In this document: positions 34,625 to 44,500 of the stretch, piece by piece
Layout of the letters: each line of letters opens with the position of its first letter
How positions within the stretch are numbered: the first letter of the stretch is position 1
Source of the DNA: UBA7960 sp964624065
Lineage (GTDB): Bacteria > Bacteroidota > Bacteroidia > Bacteroidales > UBA7960
Direction: 5' to 3'
Assembly: GCA_964624065.1 (NCBI GenBank)
Contig: CAZUWF010000001.1
Coordinates: 62,001-126,000 of the forward strand
Length of the DNA: 64,000 nt
Notes under the pieces: generated by a model
What the model was told of the DNA's origin: nothing
Seen by the model: only the letters and a program-made list of their open reading frames with translations
Databases searched by the model: none
Program-made: the position numbers and the translations under genes

Positions 34625-36046
34625 TTAGCGTGTTCTTGGCGAAAGCAAGTTTTTAACGGTACTAATTTCCAGGTAACTTGGCCCGATTTTCTTCCCGAAG
34701 TTTCCTGCAACAATAGCCACCAAGTCATCATGATTAAGCTCTCCCTTGTCTACAAGCCTGGTTAGGGATATATGGGTAAAACCCTTAATAGACAACTCTT
34801 TATCAAAGAAATCTGGATGCACGCCGTACCTGAGGTTAAGCCTTCTGGCAACCCTTTTCTGGTAGCACTGAGCGTAAATTGGCACCTTACCCCTGAAGGC
34901 GGCTATGAACCTAACGGTCTTTCCAGTGTCGGTATCGGTGATAATGGCCTTTACACCAAGGTTTTCGATTGATCTTACAGCAACCTTGGAAAGGAAGACT
35001 GAAATCTGGTTGTCGATGGGAATAATTTCGCTCTGCAAGTCGAACGGCCTGTTTTTTTCGGTTTCGGCGGCAATCCTTGTCATGGTTTCCACGGCCTCGG
35101 CGGGGTACTTGCCGAAAGCTGTTTCACCGCTGAGCATAATCGCATCCGTTCCGGAAAAAATTGCCGTGGCCACATCAGTAACCTCTGCCCGTGTGGGTCT
35201 TGGGTTGGTAATCATGGTGTGTAGCATCTGGGTGGCAACGATTACCACCTTTTGGTGCGACAGGCATTTCTTGATGATCTCGGCCTGAATGCTTGGAATG
35301 CGCTCGGCTGGAATTTCTATGGCAAGGTCGCCACGGGCAATCATTATACCGAACACGTGAGGCAAGATCTCTTCAATATTGTCAACCCCTTCTTGATTTT
35401 CAATTTTAGCAATGATTTTAATGTTGCTCTGGTGAAGGTCCAGGATATTTTGTATTTCAACAACATCCTTCTTGTTTCTAACAAACGAGTGGGCTATGAA
35501 ATCAAGATCGTTGGCAATGCTAAACTCAATGTACTCCCTGTCTCTTTGGGTAAGGGAAGGAAGACCTGTTGACACTCCCGGAAAGTTAACACTCTTCCGG
35601 CCCTTTATGGTGCCCTCGTTGTCAACCTTGCAAATAAGATGGTCTTCGTGCTTTTGGGTTACGGTTAGCGAAATCTCTCCATCGTCAATCATAATTTTGT
35701 TGTCCACCTCAAGTTTGACAGCGATATCTTCGTAGTCAACATAAAGACAGTCTTTGTTGGTGGCAAAACCTTTTTTCCCCCTCACCATTATTTCCTGACC
35801 ATACTTCACTTCAAGTTTATATTCCGAGGCATTGGTGCGTACCTCCGGACCCTTGGTGTCAACCATTATAGGAATCATTTCGGATATCTTCCTTACATTT
35901 TCAATTACGCGAAGGGTTTGTTCGGGTGTTTGGTGGGCTGTGTTTACCCTTACAACGTCCATTCCGGCATCGTATAGTCTTGATATAAATCCGGGTTCAC
36001 ATCTTACGTCGGATATCGTGGCAATTATTTTGGTTAATTTCTTCAT
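34625..36046 (-). CDS. pyk: Pyruvate kinase
   Basis: Makes pyruvate and ATP from phosphoenolpyruvate and ADP. ATG 36046 gives 473 residues (KKLTKIIATISDVRCEPGFI start); eight upstream codons overlap the promoter and are dropped. Hallmarks: VRVNTAHQ, DTKGPEVRTN, the active-site segment KIENQEGVDNIEEI and MIARGDLAIEIP, and MLSGETAFGKYPAEAV. A C-terminal allosteric domain is present (about 355-473). In Bacteroidota this N terminus (TISD rather than TLGP) is usual. It lies upstream of mgtE on the same strand. Confidence 0.96.
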   Translation of the reverse strand: MKKLTKIIATISDVRCEPGFISRLYDAGMDVVRVNTAHQTPEQTLRVIENVRKISEMIPIMVDTKGPEVRTNASEYKLEVKYGQEIMVRGKKGFATNKDCLYVDYEDIAVKLEVDNKIMIDDGEISLTVTQKHEDHLICKVDNEGTIKGRKSVNFPGVSTGLPSLTQRDREYIEFSIANDLDFIAHSFVRNKKDVVEIQNILDLHQSNIKIIAKIENQEGVDNIEEILPHVFGIMIARGDLAIEIPAERIPSIQAEIIKKCLSHQKVVIVATQMLHTMITNPRPTRAEVTDVATAIFSGTDAIMLSGETAFGKYPAEAVETMTRIAAETEKNRPFDLQSEIIPIDNQISVFLSKVAVRSIENLGVKAIITDTDTGKTVRFIAAFRGKVPIYAQCYQKRVARRLNLRYGVHPDFFDKELSIKGFTHISLTRLVDKGELNHDDLVAIVAGNFGKKIGPSYLEISTVKNLLSPRTR

Positions 36047-36067
36047 TTTTGGCTGATTAATGGTTTG

Positions 36068-36075
36068 CAAAATTA
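36068..36075 (-). promoter_or_regulatory. Candidate -7 element (TAATTTTG) for pyk
   Basis: Exact TAnnTTTG on the minus strand, 22 nt upstream of ATG 36046; this also argues against the longer start at 36070. Confidence 0.4.
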
Positions 36076-36260
36076 ATCCTTTTTTTCAAAAACCTTTGCC
36101 CTACAACCCCATACGGTAATTCCAAACAACAACTAATAAATTTTGAAACTTATTTGTTGTAAAATATTGCGACCTTTGCGTGTCCCTGCTTAAAAAAGCA
36201 ATTTACACCAAAAAGTTTTATTTGGCATTTGGCAAACCCATCAAATCAAATCGCAACAAA

Positions 36261-37283
36261 ATGATACTTGTAACCGGCGGTAGCGGTCTGGTTGGCTCTC
36301 ACCTGTTATTCGAGCTTGCCAGGCGAGGCAATAAAATAAGGGCGCTAAAAAGAGAAAGCACAAACCTTTTCTGGGTTAGAGAGATATTTTCGTTTTACGA
36401 TCCCATTAATAGCGTGAAATTTTTCGATATGATCGAATGGGTTGACGGCGGTCTTGACGATTTTGATTTGTTGATGAAATATTTGGATCGGGTAGACTCA
36501 GTTTACCATTGTGCTGCTATGGTTTCTTTCGACCCTTCCCACAAGGAAAAAATGCTTTCTGTAAATATTGACGGTACGGCCAACCTCGTAAATGCCTGCC
36601 TGGAAACAGGTGTAAGGCGATTTTGCCATTGCAGCAGCGTTGCGGCACTCGGCAAGGTTACTGACGACAAGGTTATTGACGAGAAAATGGTGTGGCAAAC
36701 TTCGAAAAGTAATTCTAATTACGCCATTAGCAAGTTCGGTGCCGAAAGGGAGGTTTGGCGGGGTGCCGAAGAAGGACTTGATGTGGTGATTGTCAATCCA
36801 ACCATTATCCTTGGTCCCGGCGACACCTCCCGCTCCAGCAGTAAAATTTTCGATACCATAGCGAGGGGGCTTAAGTTTTACACTATGGGCAAAACAGGGT
36901 TTGTTGACGTTAGGGATGTGGCAAGGGCAATGGTACAATTGGCCGAAAGTGATATTAAGGGACTGCGGTTCGTGCTTAACAGCCAAAATCTAACCTACAA
37001 GGATTTTTTCGAAGTGCTTGCAAGGCAAGCTAGAGTTAAAGCGCCCTACATTAAGGCAGGAGCTTGGTTGCTTGGATTGGCGTGGCGCCTCCAGTGGGTA
37101 AAGAGCAAAGTTACCCGGCGGCCTCCGCTTGTTACCAAAGAAACTGCCGCCAGTGCATTGAGGTATTCATTGTACTCGAGCAAGAAAATTGTCGAATCCC
37201 TGGATTTTAAGTTCTACTCGATTGATGATGCAGTCAGAAATCTGGCAAGCTTTCACGGAAATAAAAATAAGGTTATTCCTTGA
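36261..37283 (+). CDS. NAD-dependent epimerase/dehydratase family (extended SDR) protein
   Basis: An extended short-chain dehydrogenase of 340 residues from ATG 36261, where the Rossmann motif starts at once (ILVTGGSGLVGSHLL); 27 upstream codons are not conserved. The catalytic Tyr-Lys pair is in SNYAISKFGAE near residue 155, with Ser in CHCSSVAAL before it. Relatives act on dihydroflavonol-like, sugar-nucleotide or sterol substrates; the sequence does not say which. It overlaps the convergent hydrolase gene by 11 nt at its 3' end. Confidence 0.85.
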   Translation: MILVTGGSGLVGSHLLFELARRGNKIRALKRESTNLFWVREIFSFYDPINSVKFFDMIEWVDGGLDDFDLLMKYLDRVDSVYHCAAMVSFDPSHKEKMLSVNIDGTANLVNACLETGVRRFCHCSSVAALGKVTDDKVIDEKMVWQTSKSNSNYAISKFGAEREVWRGAEEGLDVVIVNPTIILGPGDTSRSSSKIFDTIARGLKFYTMGKTGFVDVRDVARAMVQLAESDIKGLRFVLNSQNLTYKDFFEVLARQARVKAPYIKAGAWLLGLAWRLQWVKSKVTRRPPLVTKETAASALRYSLYSSKKIVESLDFKFYSIDDAVRNLASFHGNKNKVIP

Positions 37284-38085
37284 AACAAGCCTTGACGAAA
37301 AAGGAAACGAACTCCAAGGTTTCTTCCCTCGCTTCTATATACCCCATATGCCCAACGTAATCAAGTACCAACGTGTACGATGCTTTGGGTAGCGAAAACT
37401 GAGGTGTCAAGATTTCAATTGGAATGCGAGAATCACACTTGCCGGCTATGAACATAACCGGACAGGCCATTTCAGACAAAAACCCAACCATGTCGGGTCT
37501 TTCTTTCATTCCTGCCAATGCGGCTATTATGCCCCTTTTGTCCATTTGGTTTGATTTTGCAATCAAGGATGCAATTTCACGGGAGTATTTTTCACGATTA
37601 CTCGGAGCGAACAATTCGGGGATGAAGTTGAGCAAGAAACCTTGGTGGTTTTGGTCAACGGCTTTAATTGCAAGGTCGCGGCCCTTGCGTGCAGCATCAG
37701 AATCGGCCGAGGCAGTTGAATGAAAAAGTCCCAAACCACTGACCCTCATAGGAAATCTTTTGGCAAACGAAAGGGCAACATATCCCCCCATCGAATGACC
37801 AATAATAACAGCACTTCCAATCCCGTGGCTTTCAAAAACTTGGTACACCGCCTCTGCCATCTGCTCCATAGAATGAACTTCAGAAAAACAATCACTCCGT
37901 CCGTGACCCGGAAGGTCTATGGTTATTACGGTGTGGCTTTGACCTAGGGCTTCTTCAAAAAAATGCCAAATGGCACTGCTTTCCGTAAAACCGTGAAGCA
38001 GCACGATTGGCTGCCCGGTTCCGGAAACCTCGAAATAGACTCTGGAGTTTCTATAGGTTACAAACATTTCTTGTGTTTTGGACAA
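37273..38085 (-). CDS. Alpha/beta-fold hydrolase
   Basis: A cytoplasmic-looking hydrolase of 270 residues without signal peptide. The oxyanion segment VLLHGFTESSAIW is followed by the nucleophile Ser in IGHSMGGYVAL (near residue 97), the acid in AGKCDSRIP (near 217) and the His in YVGHMGYIEA (near 246). The cap region is medium-sized. It resembles esterases of the BioH/MenH shape but lacks features that would fix a substrate. Its 3' end overlaps that of the SDR gene by 11 nt. Confidence 0.88.
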   Translation of the reverse strand: MSKTQEMFVTYRNSRVYFEVSGTGQPIVLLHGFTESSAIWHFFEEALGQSHTVITIDLPGHGRSDCFSEVHSMEQMAEAVYQVFESHGIGSAVIIGHSMGGYVALSFAKRFPMRVSGLGLFHSTASADSDAARKGRDLAIKAVDQNHQGFLLNFIPELFAPSNREKYSREIASLIAKSNQMDKRGIIAALAGMKERPDMVGFLSEMACPVMFIAGKCDSRIPIEILTPQFSLPKASYTLVLDYVGHMGYIEAREETLEFVSFFVKACFKE

Positions 38086-38123
38086 AGGTTAGATGTCTTG
38101 GAGGAAAATTAATTGGAGATTAG

Positions 38124-38390
38124 TTAACTGAAACTGGTTTGCCATTCTTCCATAACATACACAATATGCATCACCTTATACTCCATACTCGCATCGTAAA
38201 GTTTTTTTACTCCAAGTCCAACACTTTGAATTGAAACCACGACAAACTCACTGGTAACAGGAACTGGCTTGTCGCCATCCCAGCCTCCGGTTGGGGGCGA
38301 TGGTGGAACTCCCTGGCCAAGAGAAAATAAGCCCAGTCCAGCATAAAATAGGGTAAAAACAAGCAGTTTTTTTAATGTTTTGTTTTTCAT
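38124..38390 (-). CDS. Small exported proline-rich protein, unknown function
   Basis: 88 residues. An N-terminal signal or anchor (KKLLVFTLFYAGLGLFSLGQ, residues 7-26) is followed by a Pro/Gly-rich stretch (GVPPSPPTGGWDGDKPVPV) and a second hydrophobic piece ending VGLGVKKLYD, then a charged tail. The plan (signal, PPxPP-G-rich turn, hydrophobic stretch, KKLY) is that of many small Bacteroidota proteins I recall beside T9SS cargo, though the second helix is weaker here. It sits just past the M6 protease gene on the same strand. Real gene: likely; function: unknown. Confidence 0.6.
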   Translation of the reverse strand: MKNKTLKKLLVFTLFYAGLGLFSLGQGVPPSPPTGGWDGDKPVPVTSEFVVVSIQSVGLGVKKLYDASMEYKVMHIVYVMEEWQTSFS

Positions 38391-38543
38391 ATTTTAAGTT
38401 ATTGGGGTTTAATTGTTGGTGATGGTGTATTGTTGACAGTTTGTCGTTAGCTTTTGGCTTTCGGATTCTCCAGGCCTTCCATAGTCCCTTCAATATGCTA
38501 ATAGGTTCTACCCTGCGGGCTGAATGCCAATCACCGATTAGTG

Positions 38544-41500
38544 TTATCTGACAAGCACCCTTTTGTTTACAATGCCGCTAGGGCTTGACACATGCACCAC
38601 GTAAACTCCGGGCTTGAGGTCTAGCGAAACTATGTGATTTAAGCCTTGACCCAGCTCCCTGACGATTACTTGCCTGCCGCTGGTGTCGATCATCCTTAGC
38701 TGGCGTCGGTTTGAATCGGAGGTAAAGTTAAGGTATAGGTTGTTGTTCCAGGTATAGATGCTCGCCACTTCCTTTTCCACCTCGCCAATGATTGTTGGCT
38801 GCGCAAAGGTAAGCTTGAAATGCGAATCGTGAGTACCAATTGCAATGAAAACATCCTGTGCCGGGCTTGCCGATAGGTTCACGATGCTGCCGTCCTTCAA
38901 GTTGTGTAGCCAAACAGTGGTACCGGTTAATGTTCCGGATGTTTCTGCCAACTCAATCTTGTACTGCCCCGAAACGGGTGATAAAACTCCAAGCAAGATC
39001 TCAAGGTCATCAGGTATTTCGGGAATACTGCTAATTGCCACCTGTACTGCATCTGCAGTTTGAGTGAAAATCTGGGGCATTTGAGCATTGAAGCTGAAAA
39101 GTTTAAGGGCATCCTGCCTGTCGCGCTCGAAAAGGCTCCCTTCTCTCAGGCGTAATGTGGTTTCATCGAAAAAACCATTGTCAATACGGGTAAGCTTTAG
39201 CCTTACCCTGTGTGGAATAGCATCCTCTTTTCGCCAAGTGCCGCCGTGTGCCCTAATGGAATTGGTAAAATTGAAGCCGGCACTTCCTGCGGTTGCCTTT
39301 TTTACGAAGAATCCTTGATGTGGAGCGATAAGTCCAGACTCGGGAAAGTAGCCACCACCACCCCCGCCCAATGTGGGGTCGTAAATGTAAGCAAAGTTAT
39401 CGGAGAATAAAGTTTTGTCGGCCATCGCCCAATTAATTGCCGATGGGTATGGATTGCCCATAAGGTTCCAACCTGCAATTGCGGGGCTTGCGCTGCTGTG
39501 ATTTACGGTAACACCAACCGTGCCAGTTTGCAGCAAACCTGCGAAATTAAAAGGATTGGCTGGAGTGTACCCTATGGCGTAGCTGGCCAGGTAGCCCCTT
39601 CCGGCAACGAACAGCTGGAAGTTGGCCGCATTTGGAACCCCGCCAAAACCCCGGACATTAACCCACGGGTACCAGAGGCCTCCGAGTTGTGCTACGGTTT
39701 CGTTCCAGTAGTACAAATCCAAAGTTGATGGAAGCGGGTTGTGGTTTGGCACGAAGTCAGAACCAATTATGTTCATACCGCTTACCGGTGCCGACAGGAA
39801 GTGCCAACCGTTGCGCGGAATGTGGCGTTGCACTGTTGTGGTTCCATGTACGGTTAGGTGCCCATTATCCAGGAGGGTGGCAGTACTTGTTGAGCTTGAG
39901 CCCAAAAAAAGGTTTCGGCAATTGCCCGCTGCGCTCAAGGTTGGGTAGATTGTGAGGCCTGCTGGTATCGTGGCGTTATCTCTAACCATAGGCACCCTTG
40001 CAAGGTTCCAGTTTGTGGTGGTATGCCAGTTATTGTTAGTTGCACCTGTCCAAACAAGCTCGCCCGGTGCCATTTCGTAAGCCCCAATTGTGGGTAAAAC
40101 CGGGTTGCGGGGTGTGGCGGCAAAGTCGGTATTAACGCTCGTAAGTGGTGTGCCAAAATTCACTGCTTGGTTTGTGGGCATTAGGTTGGTATTGGAAACA
40201 AAGGAGGGGTTTGCGGCAATGGATTGCGCATCCTGCCCAGTACCGGTGCGCCAAGCCTCTATGGTTGTTCTATACGAACCTCCTATATGGCCCAAGTTGG
40301 CTCCGGAATAATGATAAACATTGTGGTTAATGTTGGAAAACACCGTGTTGGCCGTTGCAGATATCACAGCACAGCGGTTGGTGCCAACCGTTGCCGCCAT
40401 AGAGAATATGTTGTTGCGGATGTCTAAAGAATTGGCACCCAATCCGCTTGCAACCATCAAGCAAGCCGGAATGCCTGTTGAAAGCGTTTGGTTTGTGGCA
40501 AGGTGTACCGTGTTGTGGTAAATGTTATATCCTCCCCCACTGGTTATTCTTATACCATAACCGTTGTCCGTTGTTGTTGAATTCCAACCATAACCAGTAA
40601 TATCATAAATCAGGTTGTTGGCAACTAACACGTTGGCTGCGGTTGAAGTTGATGAAAGGGCCAATCCCACAGAGCTGTAGCCATCGGTGTGGGTGTTTTT
40701 GATGTTTGAGATGCTGTTGTTCAACACCTGCACGTTTGTACTGGCGCCCTGTATGTTTATTCCATTTGGAATACCCGTGGTTGCGGTAGTTATTGCGCTA
40801 ACTTGGTTGTTTGAAATTTGAACGTTGGTAGCACCGGAAGAAACTATGCCCCAAAAAGAATTGGCGTTGGTGTTTTGTGTTATGTTTTGCACGGTGTTCC
40901 CCGAAATAGTAACGTTGGGAGAGAAGTTCAGTATTCCCGCATAATTGGTTAATGTACCGGTATTGGTGAGGTTGGAAATGGTGTTTCCTGAAACTGTAAG
41001 ATTGTTCGTTGATGCCCCACTTGTTAAGTTTATCCCAGTAATGGCCGCATCGGCGCTCGTTACGGTTTTTGTGAGTTTGCTTATTGTGTTTCCCAAGATT
41101 AACCCGTTTATGGTTCCGGTAGCAAACCAAATACCCCTGATTGCCTCGGCATTTGTGTTTGAGATGTTTGAAATGGTGTTGTTGCTAACTGTTGCCCCAT
41201 CAACACCCTGCACGTAAACACCTACCAGTCTGATTGAGTTGGCTCCCGGAGTATCGAGGCTGTTTGCATTAATAAGAAGGCCACTGCCATTGCCCGAGGC
41301 AACTGCAGCATTGCAAAAAATGCCAATGAATGCTCTTTGAATGCTATTGTTGGATATTGTGATGTTGTTGAAATAGCCAGCGTTTCCATCTGCACCCCTT
41401 ACTATCACCGCGCTACTGCTGCTTGCTCCATTAATTACCGTGGAGTTTCTCAATCCACTCCCAACAATGGGGGTTGTTCCTGTTGAAAGAATTGCCACAA

Positions 41501-44500
41501 CCTGCGGGCCCGTGGTGTTTGTGTTAGAAATCGTAAGGTTTCGACCGGTGCTGTTTTCGACATTTGAACCATCGATGGTGAAATAACTGTTGCGTACGTT
41601 AATTAACGCGCCGCTTGCAACCGATCCGGTAATGCTTGCCGCAACTCCGGTGTTTGGCCTCAGGGTTACCGTATTAGTGGCCGTAGGCAGGTTTGGGCTG
41701 GCGATGTTAACGGTTAATGGAAAGGTTTCTCCCGTAGAGTATGTTGGGTCGGCTAGCAGGAACTTCACCGGCCCGCTTACACCAATTGCATTTAAGTCGG
41801 CAATGGCTGCTGTTATTGTTGGGTATATGCCAGTTATGGTTGGATTTTTTTCGTGGCCCTTAACAAACATAGGCCCGGTGTATGGCTTGCCGTTTTCCAT
41901 AGGTCTCCAGCTAATTTGTTCCACCTCCACCAACTTGGTTTCTGTTGTGGCCACCTTGCTTTCAGTTTCCAATTGGATTGTGGCAACCTCTTCTGGTTGT
42001 TCTCTGCTTTTGGTTTCTAGGCTTTCGGTCAACCCCTCCTTGTTTGGAGTTGGTTCAATCTCAATCGAAACCTCCCTCCAAACCTTCTCAACCACCTTCT
42101 CGAAATAGATGTTGTGGCCCGAAACCTGGTTAAATTTACTTACCCCCACCAAATAATTGCCATTAAGCGCACCCTTTATCTGCCTGTTTCCGGTTGGGGC
42201 AGTAACTGTTGGAGTGTAAGGGCTGCCTCCTACCACAACCTGATGGCACTCTGCATCAACAAAGTTGTTGAGAGTTGCATTTGGTTTTATGTCGAATGTT
42301 AGCCAAAAGTAATTGGTGCCATCGGCTAGTGCTTGATTACCTGTAATCGCAAAGTTGCTTGTTGTTGGGGTTGCAACGGTGCTGCCAAATTGGTTGGTGG
42401 CAGCAAACGTCGATGATGTACCGGTGTAGAAAATCTTGGCATTCTCGATTTCCGAAACATTGGTGGTGCCGTTGGCGTTTACGGTAAGGCTGGTAAGCGA
42501 AATAGGGTTTTGTGTCCCCGAGGTTACCACTTCAATGCCAATAACGGCTTGGTTGGTTGAGTTAAGCAACATACCGCCAGTTACTTGGGTTGTTGTTGAT
42601 GAGGTGTATTGCATATCCAGCCCAACCACAATCATAGTGTAGTCTTCTGCTTCGCTCCAATCATTGCTATCGCAGGGAGTTGGGGCAGAACCATACCTTG
42701 TCCTAACCCTCATGGTTGATTGGCCGGATAAGACATTTGCAGGAACTGTAATTGAAAGAGGTGAATTGCTTGTTAGGCCGTTTGTTTGGTTGGTGGCCGT
42801 TCCCAAATCGTAAACTTCACCTGTTTCAAACACGCAGTTTTGGTTCCAGTCAATCCAAGCTCGTGTTTGAACTGTATAGTTGCCACCAGTGTTTACTCGT
42901 ACCGAGAGCGCGTATGATTGGCTAGTATGGACAGTTGTGGATAAACTGGTGAAATCTGTATATGCAGGTGTGCTAGCAGATGTGTTGTCAATGGTGTTGA
43001 AAACCACCCTTGTAATACCGGTACTGTCATCAGATGCTGCCGTGGGTGTGCAGTAAGTGCATGGAGCCGACCCTGTGGTTGTTGCGCTCCCCATCAAACC
43101 AGGCACCAGGTAGCAAAAACCAACATTGTTGTACTCAAAAATAGCGAAGTGATAAGTAGTTCCTTTTAAAAGGCCATTTATCACTACTGAGTTTCCCGTG
43201 CCATTGTACACAGCATAGTTTCCCGCACCAACTTGATCGCCTAGCGAAAAAGTAGAATTGGCATTATAACTTGTGCCATTTATAGGGTTTGCGTTTATCG
43301 CACTATTTGGCCGAGCCAAAACCAAAACCGCATTTCCATTGCCCCTGGTCCAATTAATGGTCATCTGGTTTTCACCGATTAGAGAGGCAGAGAAGCTTGT
43401 TGCTTGATTGGCGGGTAAGGTACATGAACTTCCTCCCATAAAATCAAATGTTACGGTTTGGCTACTTGAATTTCTTAATATATTTGTAATAGGTCTGTTG
43501 CTGTTTGCTCCAGCCCAGGAGCGAGAGCTTGGGAGAGTTGAATCTGAAAATTCGGTCTTTGTGCCCTCAATGCCAGTCCAGGCACAAGAGGCTCCATTAA
43601 TAGTTCCATAAGATGAAGGGGTGCTCGTGGGATCTATGCTGGCGTTTTGGGCAACCGGGTACATTCTTTGTGGATGAGTTGCGTTTATGCTGTTGCCCAC
43701 GCTGAACACTCCACTGTGAATATGGTAAATAATCATACCATTACCCGGAATATTTGAATCAAAACCCACTTGCTGCCTTTTTTCGAGCAAGAAATATTCG
43801 TTTGGGGTTGTTGTGTCGTACCTGTAAAAACTGTTATTGTTTTGGACCGAGTTGTAAAGTGTAATGGTTGAGGGTGAGGTTAAAACAGGGAGTGGAGCCC
43901 ACCCAAATACTACTGTTTTGGTGAATCCATTGTGGTGTGCAGGTGTTGCCCCGCCATTGTTCCAGGAACCGCTTGCCATCAGATCCCAGTTTCCCGTGCC
44001 TCCAAATGATCCCCCTGTACTGTAGTTGGTGTCGTAAAAATCGGGTGCCCCAAGGGTATGGCCGAATTCGTGGGCAATTACACCTATACTACTAATGTTG
44101 GTACCGCTGTTTCCCCTTAGTTCGGCAGAGCAAGCATATCTCCACAAGGTTACTCCGTCGCGCGTAACTTGCGAGGCCAAGGACCAAGCGTGGGCCCATA
44201 TGGCATTGGCTCCCCCACCAGCTTCCTCTCCAAATCCTGCATAAATGATGTATAACCCCCTAACCTCGGTGCCTCCATTGGTGTATTGCGAAAAGTCAAC
44301 ACCTGGATCTGCCAAGTTAATAGCCTCCAAAACCAGCTCCCTTGGCCTTACGTCGTCTCCTTGGGCATTGTTTGCACCATAGTATGCCATATTTTGGCTG
44401 GCCGTGAATGGGCCGGCCACGTCAACGGTTAGGTTAAGTTGCCCATAGGAGTTTTCGAGGTAAAAATCCTTGAAACTGCCGGTTGCCCCATTGACATTGT

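Noticed and set aside
40320..41600. Repeat-like DNA that could suggest a CRISPR or tandem array
   Set aside because: It is one open frame of irregular N-I-S turns typical of a beta-helix; no constant repeat/spacer pattern.
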